This document shows positions 52,428-61,779 of a DNA stretch of 64,000 nt, piece by piece. Position 1 is the first letter of the stretch. Each line of letters opens with the position of its first letter. The notes under the pieces are model-generated. The model did no database searches. It was not told the origin of the DNA and saw nothing but the letters and a program-made list of their open reading frames with translations. This stretch comes from an uncultured Cohaesibacter sp. (GTDB lineage: Bacteria > Pseudomonadota > Alphaproteobacteria > Rhizobiales > Cohaesibacteraceae), in the NCBI RefSeq assembly GCF_963676275.1, contig NZ_OY781091.1, forward strand, positions 4,607,001-4,671,000, given 5' to 3'. The position numbers and the translations under genes were made by a program.

Positions 52428-53332
52428 AGGACACCAAAGACCTAAAGAGTTGGAGAAAATCCCAACTTCTGCAGCTTATTTCACATCCACGGCAAAAATG
52501 ATGCTAAGCAGCATCTCGCCAAATTCAAATGACAGATAACTTTCTTGGAAGGCTAATTCAGGGTTACGACATTGACACCGAGAAAACGCAGTAAGTGGGA
52601 CGAAGGCAGCTCTTGCGGTTCCCAACCTTAGAGTATCCTACCAAAGCTCTAATCCATCCGGACTAGTCATATGGCAGTGTCGTCTTGAGGTTTTCCGAGT
52701 TTCCAGCCACCTTCTCAAACTTATCCGCTGGGTATGTGATACCTATACTCGAACGTGGGTTATCCGGGGTCACCGGGCCCAAGTTCGGCATACACTGTAT
52801 TTGCAGACCTATTGTGTTGTACCAACAGGAACACTTTTTGTTCTATCCCTAAGTCCCCGAGCAGGAAACTCACATACCGTTACAACCCGGCATGGTGCAA
52901 GTTGGGGAATCCAAAAACGCTTGCAAAACAAGCTCCTTTTCTATCCCCTCAGATGAGGACTACAGCCATTTTACATTAAATTATAAGATCCTCAATTGTA
53001 CTCAGTACTTAGCTGGCTAAGTCAGGCTGCTTCGCCCGCAAACATTTGGCCACCACCAAACCATACAGCTTATTCAATAGTTGACATCCCGTATCTCGCG
53101 CCAAACACCGTACCCGAGATAGCTTAAATTCAATAGCTAACAATGGTGACGTTAGGTACCCATTTGTTTTTGGGGCAAATTTGTAAGCCCCCCTTCTAAG
53201 CATCTGGGTGTGTCGCTTTTACCCCCATATGGTCAATCAACGGGATGGGGCTAGCTCAGCATAGAACTATCAAATAAGCAATCGCGATGAGACCAACCAA
53301 GACTTCCACCTCGCAACACTATCCAACGGAGC
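52428..53332. other. Non-coding part of the integrated element
   Basis: No convincing gene. Noted structures are an inverted repeat TATCTCG/CGAGATA at 53092-53121 and a near-direct repeat ATTCAATAGTTGACA (53072-53086)/ATTCAATAGCTAACA (53128-53142) around it. A 64-residue minus-strand frame covers them but has no family. Confidence 0.4.
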
Positions 53333-53875
53333 CTATTGCTCCCGTTTCAACAGCCGGTAGACACTAGCGCGACCAATTCCCAGCTCTTGCGCAATAGCCG
53401 TGGCTCCTTTGCCTTCTGCCTTCAGCTTGCGGATTGCGTCTATATCCAAAGACCGTTTTCTTCCTTTGTATTTCCCATCAGCCTTAGCTTTGGCGATCCC
53501 CTCAAGCTGTCTTTCTCGCCTGATGTTGGTCTCGAACTCTGCAAATACTCCAAGCATTCCAAGGAAAGCCTTGCCCGTTGCTGTTGAGGTGTCAATTTGC
53601 TGTTCCGTTGCCTCTAGGAAGGCTCCTTTGGCTTGTAGCTGCTGGACAATGGTTGAGAGATCTGCAACTGAGCGAGCCAAGCGGTCAATTCGAGTAACAA
53701 CCAGCGTATCGCCTTCTCTGATGAAATCGAGCAGCGTCTGTAGCTCTGCTCTTTTGGCAAGGCTGGTGCCTGTCTGCTTCTCCGCTCTCACCTGATCTGT
53801 GATAGGTGTCAGAGCCGCCAGTTGAACCTCAAGGTTCTGGTCAATCGTGCTCACCCTTGCATATCCGTAACGCAT
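53333..53875 (-). CDS. Serine recombinase (resolvase/invertase family)
   Basis: A 180-residue small serine recombinase: catalytic Ser in MRYGYARVSTIDQNLEVQ, the Arg cluster VVTRIDRLARSV, GKAFLGMLGVFAEFETNIRR at the start of the long helix, and a C-terminal helix-turn-helix (GKGATAIAQELGIGRASVYR). Size is that of a Tn3-type resolvase or a DNA invertase. A three-part res-like region lies directly upstream, so resolution of cointegrates or plasmid dimers is the likely job. Confidence 0.92.
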   Translation of the reverse strand: MRYGYARVSTIDQNLEVQLAALTPITDQVRAEKQTGTSLAKRAELQTLLDFIREGDTLVVTRIDRLARSVADLSTIVQQLQAKGAFLEATEQQIDTSTATGKAFLGMLGVFAEFETNIRRERQLEGIAKAKADGKYKGRKRSLDIDAIRKLKAEGKGATAIAQELGIGRASVYRLLKREQ

Positions 53876-53886
53876 TCAACACCTCC

Positions 53887-54004
53887 TGTCTCATTAGGGT
53901 CTAGAGGTGACAGATTCCCATGTATCTAAAAGGGAAGTCAATTTAAATAAGACACTTTGAGCATAGACTTGAGACGTATCTTTAGGGTTTACCCAAATAA
54001 GACA
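53887..54004. promoter_or_regulatory. Candidate res site of the resolvase (three subsites)
   Basis: Three dyads lie in tandem upstream of the resolvase start: 53887-53912 (26 bp), 53921-53954 (34 bp) and 53975-54004 (30 bp). Each begins with TGTMTC or CGTATC followed by an AGGG core, and ends in GACA; the two larger end in AAATAAGACA. Lengths and order (about 25, 34, 28 from gene outward) match subsites III, II and I of Tn3/gamma-delta. Repressor and recombination functions are expected. Confidence 0.7.
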
Positions 54005-54315
54005 TGCGCATGCAGGCCTTCGGAGTGGGGGGAAATGTAAGAGAGCACTGCTTATTGGGATGAGGCCACAAGCAACAGGTTTCATCAACATGATGTCTTA
54101 GCATCTAATTGAGGTTGCTGGTGAGATAGACCCCATAGCAAGGGTACAAGCTGATTGCTGCCGCCAGCGTGCTCTGTATGGCCCTCAGAAGCGCTGTGAG
54201 GCGAATTTACACGATGCCAATGGGAATACGCCTCAAACCTCCAATTTCTCTGTACAGGAGTCTGAGGGGCTCTTGTGATTAGGTGTTCAAACTAGGTCAT
54301 TCCAACATGAAGGCG

Positions 54316-54353
54316 GGCAATTACCCTGATGTAAAAGAGCATCGCTCTGGTTA
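54316..54353. repeat. Imperfect direct repeat upstream of the integrase end, copy 1
   Basis: The stretch starts GGCAATTACCCTGATGTAAA and continues with GAGCATCGCTC and GTTA. A near-identical stretch is at 54493-54529, with one 1-bp indel and about three substitutions. Confidence 0.8.
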
Positions 54354-54492
54354 CCCATTGAGGAGCATACTGAAGAGGTGGCTAAAGTTGAATACTCTAG
54401 CGACAATCTGTCTTCCAGACTTCACTGAAAAGTAATCTATGCCCATATCTGGTGTCCAAATATCAAAGGAAAATCATACCCATAGGGGGAGT

Positions 54493-54529
54493 GGCAATTA
54501 CCCTGATGTAAAGAACATCGCTCCAGTTA
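54493..54529. repeat. Imperfect direct repeat, copy 2
   Basis: Second copy of the repeat at 54316-54353, shifted by 177 bp. Both copies begin with the same 20 bases, GGCAATTACCCTGATGTAAA. Confidence 0.8.
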
Positions 54530-54558
54530 TATATAGAGGGGTGATGCTAAGGTCAGAT

Positions 54559-54590
54559 CTATAGCTGGTAACTATAGTTGATAGCTATAG
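54559..54590. repeat. Three CTATAG hexamers at exact 13-bp spacing
   Basis: CTATAG starts at 54559, 54572 and 54585. Further copies are near 54776. The whole gap 53876-54985 has no convincing gene; apart from the res site it carries these repeats. Confidence 0.65.
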
Positions 54591-54985
54591 CTCCTCCCTC
54601 CCTCCCCACCTATTAGGGGAGTGGTTATCTGGCTAAGAGAGGTAACTTATGTTGCCTACAGAAGAAGACCCCTGATCTCTCCCCCCCCAAAGGGAGATAG
54701 TCAAGAGCATAGCTCTAGGGAAGGCCTTTGCTGTTACCATCAGGCAGCTCTTCTGTTAGGCATAAGCTTAGAGATCTATAGATGCACCACACCTCCACAT
54801 GGTCCATTATTCAAGACCGCTCATTCCTTCAGATTTCGAGAGATAGGAATAGCTAAGCCCGTCTATCCATCCCCTATCGGTCAAATCAAAAAGAATCGGT
54901 CGGCCAGCTCAGCTCATCACAGTTAAGCTATCCACTAGCGACACCACTCAACACATAACCTTCGTCATTGGGTCGTGCTGCCATT

Positions 54986-56824
54986 CTACGGTAGCTCAAG
55001 CCCCTCATAGGTGACACGCTCGATTTGCTGCTTGAGGAATCTGGCACTAATGTTGCCACCATAGTTGTCATCGGTCTTACCAGAACTCCAGCCACCGAGC
55101 GCCAAGACCACATCATGATTCAGCCCAGCTTCACGCATTGCGTCACGGTAGTTATGCCTGAAGCTATGAAACGAAGCTCCTTTCCCAGCCAATCCAAGTT
55201 TTCCAAGAAAGCGATTCTTATCGTTAAACCATTTGGAGAAATTGTTAGAGAGATACCCATCGGCTGATGGCTTTAACTCTGGAAACAAACGAACATGCCC
55301 TTCTCGTTTCTGCTGAAGCGCGAAATTAATGAAACCCAACCCTTCAAGAGCGGAATGGATAGGTACAAAGCGCTCCCCCGAAGCCGTTTTGACCCTCTGC
55401 CGGTCCCCTTCGTCCACACCTTCACCGTCTTTGGTTTCCTTGATGATTAAGCACCAAACTCCATCAATCTGCTTAACGTCATCGCAATGAAGCTGGCAGC
55501 ACTCACCAAGCCTCATACCGGTCCAAAGAGCAATCAGAGGAACCCAGTACCGACCCTTTTTGATTATCTGGCTTCCCGGCAAATGGTATTTAAGTTCGCT
55601 TTGACAGCCCGTATACAGCGGAGCGGAGAAGATAGCGTTGAGTTCTTCAGTCGTGAACGAGCGGCGCTTATCCCTAGCCTTAACAGGATCATTCACCCTA
55701 AGACCTTCAGCGGGATTTTTGATCATGTAGTCTTCTTTTACTGCCCATTTGAACAAAGCGGATATATTGTTAAGCCTGTTGTTGATAGTGGAAGGGCTTA
55801 GAAGCTTGAGAGCACGCTCTTCTGCTAGCTTAACTACTTCGAATGCATTCTTGTCGGGAAACATCTGATGAGCGTTTACAGGCGTTTTGAGCAAGAGGTC
55901 TTGAACCTTCCGACAATCCTGCCGTGTTATGGTTCTGATATCCGTTTCAGCTCCAATGACATCTTTGAGCATCCGGTAAATCACATCATACCCTTTGTTG
56001 GTCCGCTCAGAGGCAGATCTGCCGGGGTCTGATCTATAGTGAGAAACCAATGTTTCGAGAGCAATTCCCCCCGAGGGGGTTTTTTCACCAGAAACGCTTG
56101 CCTCAATCCTTTCTTCATCAGGCGTAAAAGGCGGCGGACTTAAGTCAAACTCATCAGGCTCGCCATTGTTTCTTCGCTCAAGCACATCAATATAGCGCAC
56201 CCACATTTTCAGAACTTCTCGCGCAAGATTACACCAGCCTTCAGACCCTTGGTCCAGTTTGAGATGATGCTCTTCAGAAAGTTCCTCTATGTCTTCTTCA
56301 GCCACAGATAGATCCTGCCGCGCCAACGCATCCCGATAATAAGGCTTTAACATCTCAACGGTCGCCAGCCGCGCATCATAGTCGCGACTAGTCAAACCAA
56401 AATCAGAGATCACCTCATCAAAGGAATAGCATGAAGGAGTGTAACCTAATCCTTCCTTGGCAGCCTTCTTTTGCAAATCGAAGTGCACATTAACGAACTG
56501 CACCTGAGAAGGCTTGTCCCCTTCCTGACGGCTTTCCATATCCTCAAGCAGCATGTCTTGAAGATGCCCCTTTGCAATGGACTGAGCTTCTTCTGTCGAA
56601 AGCTGCTCCTTTAAATCAGCTTCCGCAGCCTCAAACTCGTCATCCAGAGCGGCAAGCGCTTTGTGCAGACGTACTTTCGCCTCGGTGAGGTCTTTTGTCC
56701 GCAGAGAACGCCTAACAAACTTTTGATGATTGAATGCCTCCAGCAGTCCCTGAGGGACGCGTTTGTAGAGGTAATAGGTACCGTTTCGACGGTGTAGATT
56801 TGGGTATCCGGGCACAGCTTCCAT
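54986..56824 (-). CDS. Tyrosine site-specific integrase
   Basis: A 612-residue integrase with an N-terminal DUF6538-type motif (GYPNLHRRNGTYYLYKRVPQ), a long middle part and a C-terminal catalytic domain: LIALWTGMRLGECCQLHCDD (first Arg), FHSFRHNYRDAM (His-x-x-Arg), GGWSSGKTDDNYG (Trp in the place of the second His, as in Cre, and the Tyr). ATG 56824 was chosen because a GGGGGG run precedes it and the upstream extension is unrelated. It starts 93 bp from the tRNA-Ser att site and probably inserted this element. Confidence 0.92.
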   Translation of the reverse strand: MEAVPGYPNLHRRNGTYYLYKRVPQGLLEAFNHQKFVRRSLRTKDLTEAKVRLHKALAALDDEFEAAEADLKEQLSTEEAQSIAKGHLQDMLLEDMESRQEGDKPSQVQFVNVHFDLQKKAAKEGLGYTPSCYSFDEVISDFGLTSRDYDARLATVEMLKPYYRDALARQDLSVAEEDIEELSEEHHLKLDQGSEGWCNLAREVLKMWVRYIDVLERRNNGEPDEFDLSPPPFTPDEERIEASVSGEKTPSGGIALETLVSHYRSDPGRSASERTNKGYDVIYRMLKDVIGAETDIRTITRQDCRKVQDLLLKTPVNAHQMFPDKNAFEVVKLAEERALKLLSPSTINNRLNNISALFKWAVKEDYMIKNPAEGLRVNDPVKARDKRRSFTTEELNAIFSAPLYTGCQSELKYHLPGSQIIKKGRYWVPLIALWTGMRLGECCQLHCDDVKQIDGVWCLIIKETKDGEGVDEGDRQRVKTASGERFVPIHSALEGLGFINFALQQKREGHVRLFPELKPSADGYLSNNFSKWFNDKNRFLGKLGLAGKGASFHSFRHNYRDAMREAGLNHDVVLALGGWSSGKTDDNYGGNISARFLKQQIERVTYEGLELP

Positions 56825-56916
56825 GACCCCCCATGTATCACAGGGTTGTATCACAGTCGACCTTACTACCGCATTGAAATGTTGGGAAAACTCGGGTTTC
56901 TGCCGTTTTTAAGACT

Positions 56917-56935
56917 AATGGCGGAGAGAGAGGGA
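56917..56935. repeat. Right attachment repeat, within the 3' end of tRNA-Ser
   Basis: Identical to 51817-51835. It covers 17 nt of the tRNA (CCA end, discriminator, acceptor strand) and two bases beyond. Confidence 0.85.
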
Positions 56936-57008
56936 TTCGAACCCTCGGAACGCTTGCGCGATCAACGGTTTTCGAGACCGCCCCGTTCGACCACTCCGGC
57001 ACCTCTCC
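56919..57008 (-). tRNA. tRNA-Ser, anticodon CGA
   Basis: 90 nt with encoded CCA. Acceptor GGAGAGG pairs with TCTCTCC (one G-U pair); anticodon stem GCGGT/ACCGT closes loop CTCGAAA, giving anticodon CGA (reads UCG). Long variable arm typical of tRNA-Ser, and T-arm GAGGGTTCGAATCCCTC. It is the attachment site of the element to its left. Confidence 0.93.
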
Positions 57009-57242
57009 GCAAAGCCTTTCGAGCGAATTATGGTCATTGCAAGCTCAAAAAGGTGGCCGGACCATACACATCCCCACCACCAAGCTCAAGCCTGCAAACG
57101 AAAAAATCCCCACCATCGAGCATAAGGACAAACAATATATCGCTCAAAGCGCGGATGGGTCATTTATCGAGAAACCAGTTTCCTCACTCCCCACTTCTCC
57201 AATGAGCCATACAACGCGCCGAAAACAGAGAGAGAATCCTCT

Positions 57243-57677
57243 TTAGAGCCAGGAAATTCCGAGCATGACCATCAGAACAAGCTGGGCGAGAAGAGCAAGA
57301 AGATAGAAATAGCTCCGCAGACTGGGATTCTTGCGCGTAGCCATCAGATAATAGATCACCATATGCGCCAAGCGGCAAAGCACATAGACCCAGCTCAACA
57401 GCGCAAGCCACCATGCGTCAAAGCCGGTGAAAACCGCCAGAAGAACCAGCGCGATCATGAAGGGCACATTCTCGAGAGAATTCATGAAGGTGCGATGGCT
57501 GCGAAAGACAAAGGACTCCGGCCCAAGTTTTTCATCGACGATCCCCGGCACATAGGATTTCTGTGCCCGATGGGCAACCGAAGCAACCAGAGCCTGCACG
57601 AACACCATGACCAGCAAAAGATAGAGCGCCAGAAAACTCGAGCCATAAGGAGCAAATTCTGCAATCAAATAGGGCAT
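57243..57677 (-). CDS. MAPEG family membrane protein
   Basis: A 144-residue protein with four hydrophobic helices. Typical MAPEG sequence is SHRTFMNSLENVPFMIALVL and RLAHMVIYYL. Members are membrane-bound, glutathione-dependent or related enzymes in prokaryotes of unknown substrate. ATG 57677 is chosen because GGAAAG lies 7 nt upstream; the ATG at 57692 has no site. Confidence 0.82.
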   Translation of the reverse strand: MPYLIAEFAPYGSSFLALYLLLVMVFVQALVASVAHRAQKSYVPGIVDEKLGPESFVFRSHRTFMNSLENVPFMIALVLLAVFTGFDAWWLALLSWVYVLCRLAHMVIYYLMATRKNPSLRSYFYLLALLAQLVLMVMLGISWL

Positions 57678-57782
57678 AATGAAACTTTCCATATCACAAA
57701 ACAACAATTACACGCCTGATGTGGGGCGCAAAACACCCCCATTCAAGCAGACCACGAAACATAGTAAAAATGCAGCTTTTTC

Positions 57783-57810
57783 TTGACTCTTCTCCCTTTC
57801 CCAGTATATT
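57783..57810 (+). promoter_or_regulatory. Sigma-70-like promoter of rplU-rpmA
   Basis: TTGACT (57783-57788), 16-bp spacer and TATATT (57805-57810) fit a strong housekeeping promoter. It implies an approximately 160-nt leader before rplU. Confidence 0.6.
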
Positions 57811-57822
57811 GCCCGGGAACTC

Positions 57823-57848
57823 ATGGCGTGGACGCGAATCCGCGCCAT
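57823..57848 (+). promoter_or_regulatory. Leader hairpin upstream of rplU
   Basis: ATGGCGTGGA pairs with TCCGCGCCAT (10 bp, one U-G pair) around loop CGCGAA, close to the predicted transcription start. It may be a ribosomal-protein leader that controls L21/L27 synthesis. Confidence 0.45.
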
Positions 57849-57976
57849 TTCGCTTGTTTGTTTCATTTTCGGTAAATAACTGATTTATTTAAGCAAACAG
57901 GTTTCCATCAACTGACTGAAAAAAGACAGACCCGTAGATTGCAAAATCCCGGAGCCTGGATTGAACGGAGACAAAA

Positions 57977-58588
57977 ATGTTCGCAGTCATCAAAACCGGC
58001 GGTAAGCAGTATACTGTTTCCCCCGAGGATGTAATCAAGGTCGAGAAGCTCGAAGGCGAAGCTGGCGAAACTGTCGTGTTTGACAGCGTTCTGCTGGTTG
58101 GCGGCGAAGGCGAAGCACAGGTTGGCGCTCCTCTGGTTGACGGCGCATCTGTTGCAGCAGAGATTGTTGATCAGGGCCGCGGCCGCAAGATCATCATCTT
58201 CAAGAAACGTCGTCGTCAGAATTCCCGTCGTCGCAACGGCCATCGTCAGTATTTCACCACCGTCAAGATTTCCGAAATCCTGACCGGTGGCAAAGCCCCT
58301 GCGAAAGCAGCCAAGAAAGCAACTCCGGCCAAGGCTGAAGCCGCTCCGGCTAAAGCTGCTCCGGTTGCCGCTGCACCAGAGGGCGAAAAAGACGACCTGA
58401 AGAAACTCAAAGGTCTCGGCAAGGTCATGGAAGGCAAAATGAATGACATGGGTATCACCACCTATGCACAGATTGCTGCCTTCAATGCTGAAGACATCGA
58501 AAAAGTCGAAGAAGCCCTGAGTGCAAAAGGCCGCTTCGAACGTGATAACTGGATCGAGCAGGCCGCTGCTCTTGCAGCCGAGAAATAA
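57977..58588 (+). CDS. rplU: 50S ribosomal protein L21 with C-terminal extension
   Basis: A 203-residue protein. Residues 1-100 are L21 ([40 protein letters not shown]). A Lys/Ala/Pro-rich linker follows, and the last 65 residues look like a helix-hairpin-helix unit ([40 protein letters not shown]). The normal length is about 103; extended forms occur in alphaproteobacteria. Ribosome site GGAG is 8 nt upstream. Confidence 0.95.
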   Translation: MFAVIKTGGKQYTVSPEDVIKVEKLEGEAGETVVFDSVLLVGGEGEAQVGAPLVDGASVAAEIVDQGRGRKIIIFKKRRRQNSRRRNGHRQYFTTVKISEILTGGKAPAKAAKKATPAKAEAAPAKAAPVAAAPEGEKDDLKKLKGLGKVMEGKMNDMGITTYAQIAAFNAEDIEKVEEALSAKGRFERDNWIEQAAALAAEK

Positions 58589-58611
58589 GATAGAGACCAG
58601 GAGACACCAAA

Positions 58612-58881
58612 ATGGCACATAAAAAAGCAGGTGGTTCATCCCGTAACGGTCGCGACACAGCCGGCCGTCGTCTGGGCGTGAAAAAATTCGGCGGTGAAGC
58701 AGTCATCGCAGGCAACATTATTATTCGTCAGCGCGGTACCAAATGGCATCCGGGCAATAATGTCGGCATGGGCAAAGACCACACCATTTTTGCGACCGCC
58801 GAAGGCAACGTAGAGTTCAAGACCAAAGCGAATGGCCGAACATACGTGTCCGTGAACCCGATGGCGGAAGCGGCTGAATAA
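58612..58881 (+). CDS. rpmA: 50S ribosomal protein L27
   Basis: An 89-residue L27: [40 protein letters not shown] and [20 protein letters not shown]. It is 24 bp after rplU and ends in a strong terminator. The N-terminal Met-Ala-His-Lys reaches the peptidyl-transferase centre. Confidence 0.97.
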   Translation: MAHKKAGGSSRNGRDTAGRRLGVKKFGGEAVIAGNIIIRQRGTKWHPGNNVGMGKDHTIFATAEGNVEFKTKANGRTYVSVNPMAEAAE

Positions 58882-58978
58882 CACTGGCATGAAGATAATA
58901 CGATTTGCCGGTGTCCCAGACCCCGGTAAATCGACAAGGCCTCCCTCCTGAAAAGGGTAAACAGAGGCAAAAGATTTC

Positions 58979-59014
58979 AAGGGGAGATGGGACACCATCT
59001 CCCCTTTTCTTTTG
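58979..59014 (+). terminator. Rho-independent terminator of rplU-rpmA
   Basis: AAGGGGAGATGG pairs with CCATCTCCCCTT (12 bp) around GACA, followed by a T-rich tail. Confidence 0.9.
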
Positions 59015-59048
59015 ACCTTGAATTTACCCCAGCCCTTAGGAGGGACCT

Positions 59049-59729
59049 ATGTTGGAAATTGATGAAAACTTGCAACAGACCGAGCCTGACAGTAGAGCGG
59101 GTTCGGAAATCAAACCTTTCCTGTTGCGCCACCCTGCCCGGACCGATCTGGCATCACTGGTCGCCCTGGCAAACAATCCGGCACTCACCAAGAATCTTTG
59201 CAGCAACTGGTTGCCCTGTTCGGACATTCAGGCCGATTCCTGGTTTCTCAACTATACCGAGAAGTCGGACCCGACAGAATTTCCTTTCATCATCACTGAC
59301 ATGAAAGGCACCATGATTGGCGTGATCTGCCTGCTTCTGCAAGAAAACCGAAAGCAGGCCGAGATCAGTGTCATGATCATGCGCGAGCATTGGCAGCACG
59401 GATATGCCACACGCGCCATTCAGGCCGTGGCAGACTTTGCATTTTCGAGCCCGAACATCAATCAGCCGTCTCTGGAAGCGCTGGAGGCGCGCTGCAGGGT
59501 TTCCTGTGGCCGCTCACGGCGTATCGTCGAGAAATGCGGCTTCCAATATAGCGGCACCGGCATGGCTCATTCCCAGCATTACAAGGGTATGATCCCGATT
59601 GATCGCTATCGTCTTGACCGGGGCGTCTGGTATGCCCTGCGCAACTGGTCCGGGATGGGGCAGAGCAACCCCTGGGCTTTCGGGCCGAACAGCACGCCAA
59701 GAGGTTATAGCCTGAAAGGAGCAGCATGA
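59049..59729 (+). CDS. GNAT family N-acetyltransferase (RimJ/RimL type)
   Basis: A 226-residue acetyltransferase: FLLRHPARTDLASLVALANN, ISVMIMREHWQHGYATRAIQ (motif A, acetyl-CoA-binding) and RRIVEKCGFQYSGTGMAHSQ. The first 20 residues and the WGMGQSNPWAFG-like end are outside the core. AGGAGG supports the start. Its end overlaps the next GNAT gene by 4 nt. It sits in the conserved rpmA-obgE interval. Confidence 0.88.
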   Translation: MLEIDENLQQTEPDSRAGSEIKPFLLRHPARTDLASLVALANNPALTKNLCSNWLPCSDIQADSWFLNYTEKSDPTEFPFIITDMKGTMIGVICLLLQENRKQAEISVMIMREHWQHGYATRAIQAVADFAFSSPNINQPSLEALEARCRVSCGRSRRIVEKCGFQYSGTGMAHSQHYKGMIPIDRYRLDRGVWYALRNWSGMGQSNPWAFGPNSTPRGYSLKGAA

Positions 59730-60283
59730 TGCAGATACCTGATCTTGCAAGTGAACGGCTAATCTTGCGCCCTTTGCGCGCAAGTGACGCACCGGCGCTG
59801 GCACAGCATTGTCAGGATTTCGAGATTTCGAAATATCTTGCAGTGGTGCCTCACCCCTATCCTGAAAGTGCGGCCAATGACTGGCTGGAAAAGCAGGAGA
59901 AGGGTGTTGCCGGGATCAATATGGCCATCACCAAAGACGATATTCTCATGGGTGTCGTCGGCATCAAGGCGTCCAGCGAACGGGACGTCGGCATCTTTGC
60001 CCCAACCATAGGCTACTGGCTTGCGACAGCCTATTGGGGAAAAGGCTTCATGCAGGAAGCCGTGCGCCGGCTGCTCGACTGGTATTTGCCCCACGAGCCG
60101 ACCGAAAAAATGTGCGCGGCCGCCTTTGAGGACAATCCACGCTCACTGAACCTGCTGCGCAATCTCGGCTTTGAAGAGGTCAAACGCGACATCGGCTATA
60201 GCCTCGCCCGTGGCGAGAAAGTGCCGGAAATCATCATGGAGCTGACCTCGCAGCGCTTTTCGCAATTGGGGAGCGCCTGCTAA
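59726..60283 (+). CDS. GNAT family N-acetyltransferase (RimJ/RimL type)
   Basis: A 185-residue acetyltransferase: LASERLILRPLRASDAPALA, GYWLATAYWGKGFMQEAVRR (motif A) and ALRNLGF-like NLLRNLGFEEVKRDIGYSLA. The AAGGAG site gives ATG 59726. It and the preceding gene may be an old duplication. A third, decayed copy of motif A follows at 60397. Confidence 0.88.
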   Translation: MMQIPDLASERLILRPLRASDAPALAQHCQDFEISKYLAVVPHPYPESAANDWLEKQEKGVAGINMAITKDDILMGVVGIKASSERDVGIFAPTIGYWLATAYWGKGFMQEAVRRLLDWYLPHEPTEKMCAAAFEDNPRSLNLLRNLGFEEVKRDIGYSLARGEKVPEIIMELTSQRFSQLGSAC

Positions 60284-60396
60284 CCAGGACGCCCCTTTCG
60301 CGACAAATGGTCCAAAAGGCATCAAACCATTGGTCCAGAGAGCATAAAGGAGGCAAATAGGCCGCAAAAGGGCCTTGAGCCTCCCCGCTCCGGACG

Positions 60397-60453
60397 ATTG
60401 GCTATTGGCTTGGAGCCCCATTTTGGGGTAAAGGCTTCATGCAACAGGCAGCA
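60397..60453 (+). pseudogene. Relic of a third GNAT acetyltransferase gene (motif A fragment)
   Basis: In one frame the DNA reads IGYWLGAPFWGKGFMQQAA, closely matching IGYWLATAYWGKGFMQEAV of the gene at 59726, with matching DNA over about 55 bp. Sequence on either side does not continue as GNAT, and no start or ribosome site exists. It is the only recognisable part of the otherwise empty gap 60284-60653. Confidence 0.65.
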
Positions 60454-60536
60454 TCGCCGGGCCAGACCGCCATTGGCGTACGAAAGCGGCAGGAAATACT
60501 GCGCGCTCACCCCTTTTTCCGGCACCGATATCCTGA

Positions 60537-61691
<1,155 letters not shown>

Positions 61692-61779
61692 GAAAGTCAT
61701 GAGCATGTCATGACGCTTTTGGACCTGTTACCAGCAATGTCGGCCTGAGCCCTCAGGCCTTGAAGAGACGGATTTCCAA

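Larger units (their letters stand above)
51817..56935. mobile_element. Integrated genomic element in tRNA-Ser, about 5.1 kb
   Basis: A 19-bp direct repeat of the tRNA-Ser 3' end bounds this segment (51817-51835 and 56917-56935). Inside are a tyrosine integrase whose start is next to the tRNA, a serine resolvase with a res-like site, a lipoprotein gene and much non-coding AT-rich DNA. Integrase next to an intact tRNA with a displaced repeat of its 3' end is the standard sign of site-specific integration. Cargo is minimal, so it may be decayed. No transposase, replication or phage structural genes were recognised. Confidence 0.85.

Noticed and set aside
53009-53203. 64-residue minus-strand open frame
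   Set aside because: No recognisable family; it covers an inverted repeat and near-direct repeats, more consistent with non-coding DNA.
54621-54926. 101-residue plus-strand open frame in the integrated element
   Set aside because: No family, no clear ribosome site, composition unlike a folded protein, and overlaps repeat-rich DNA.
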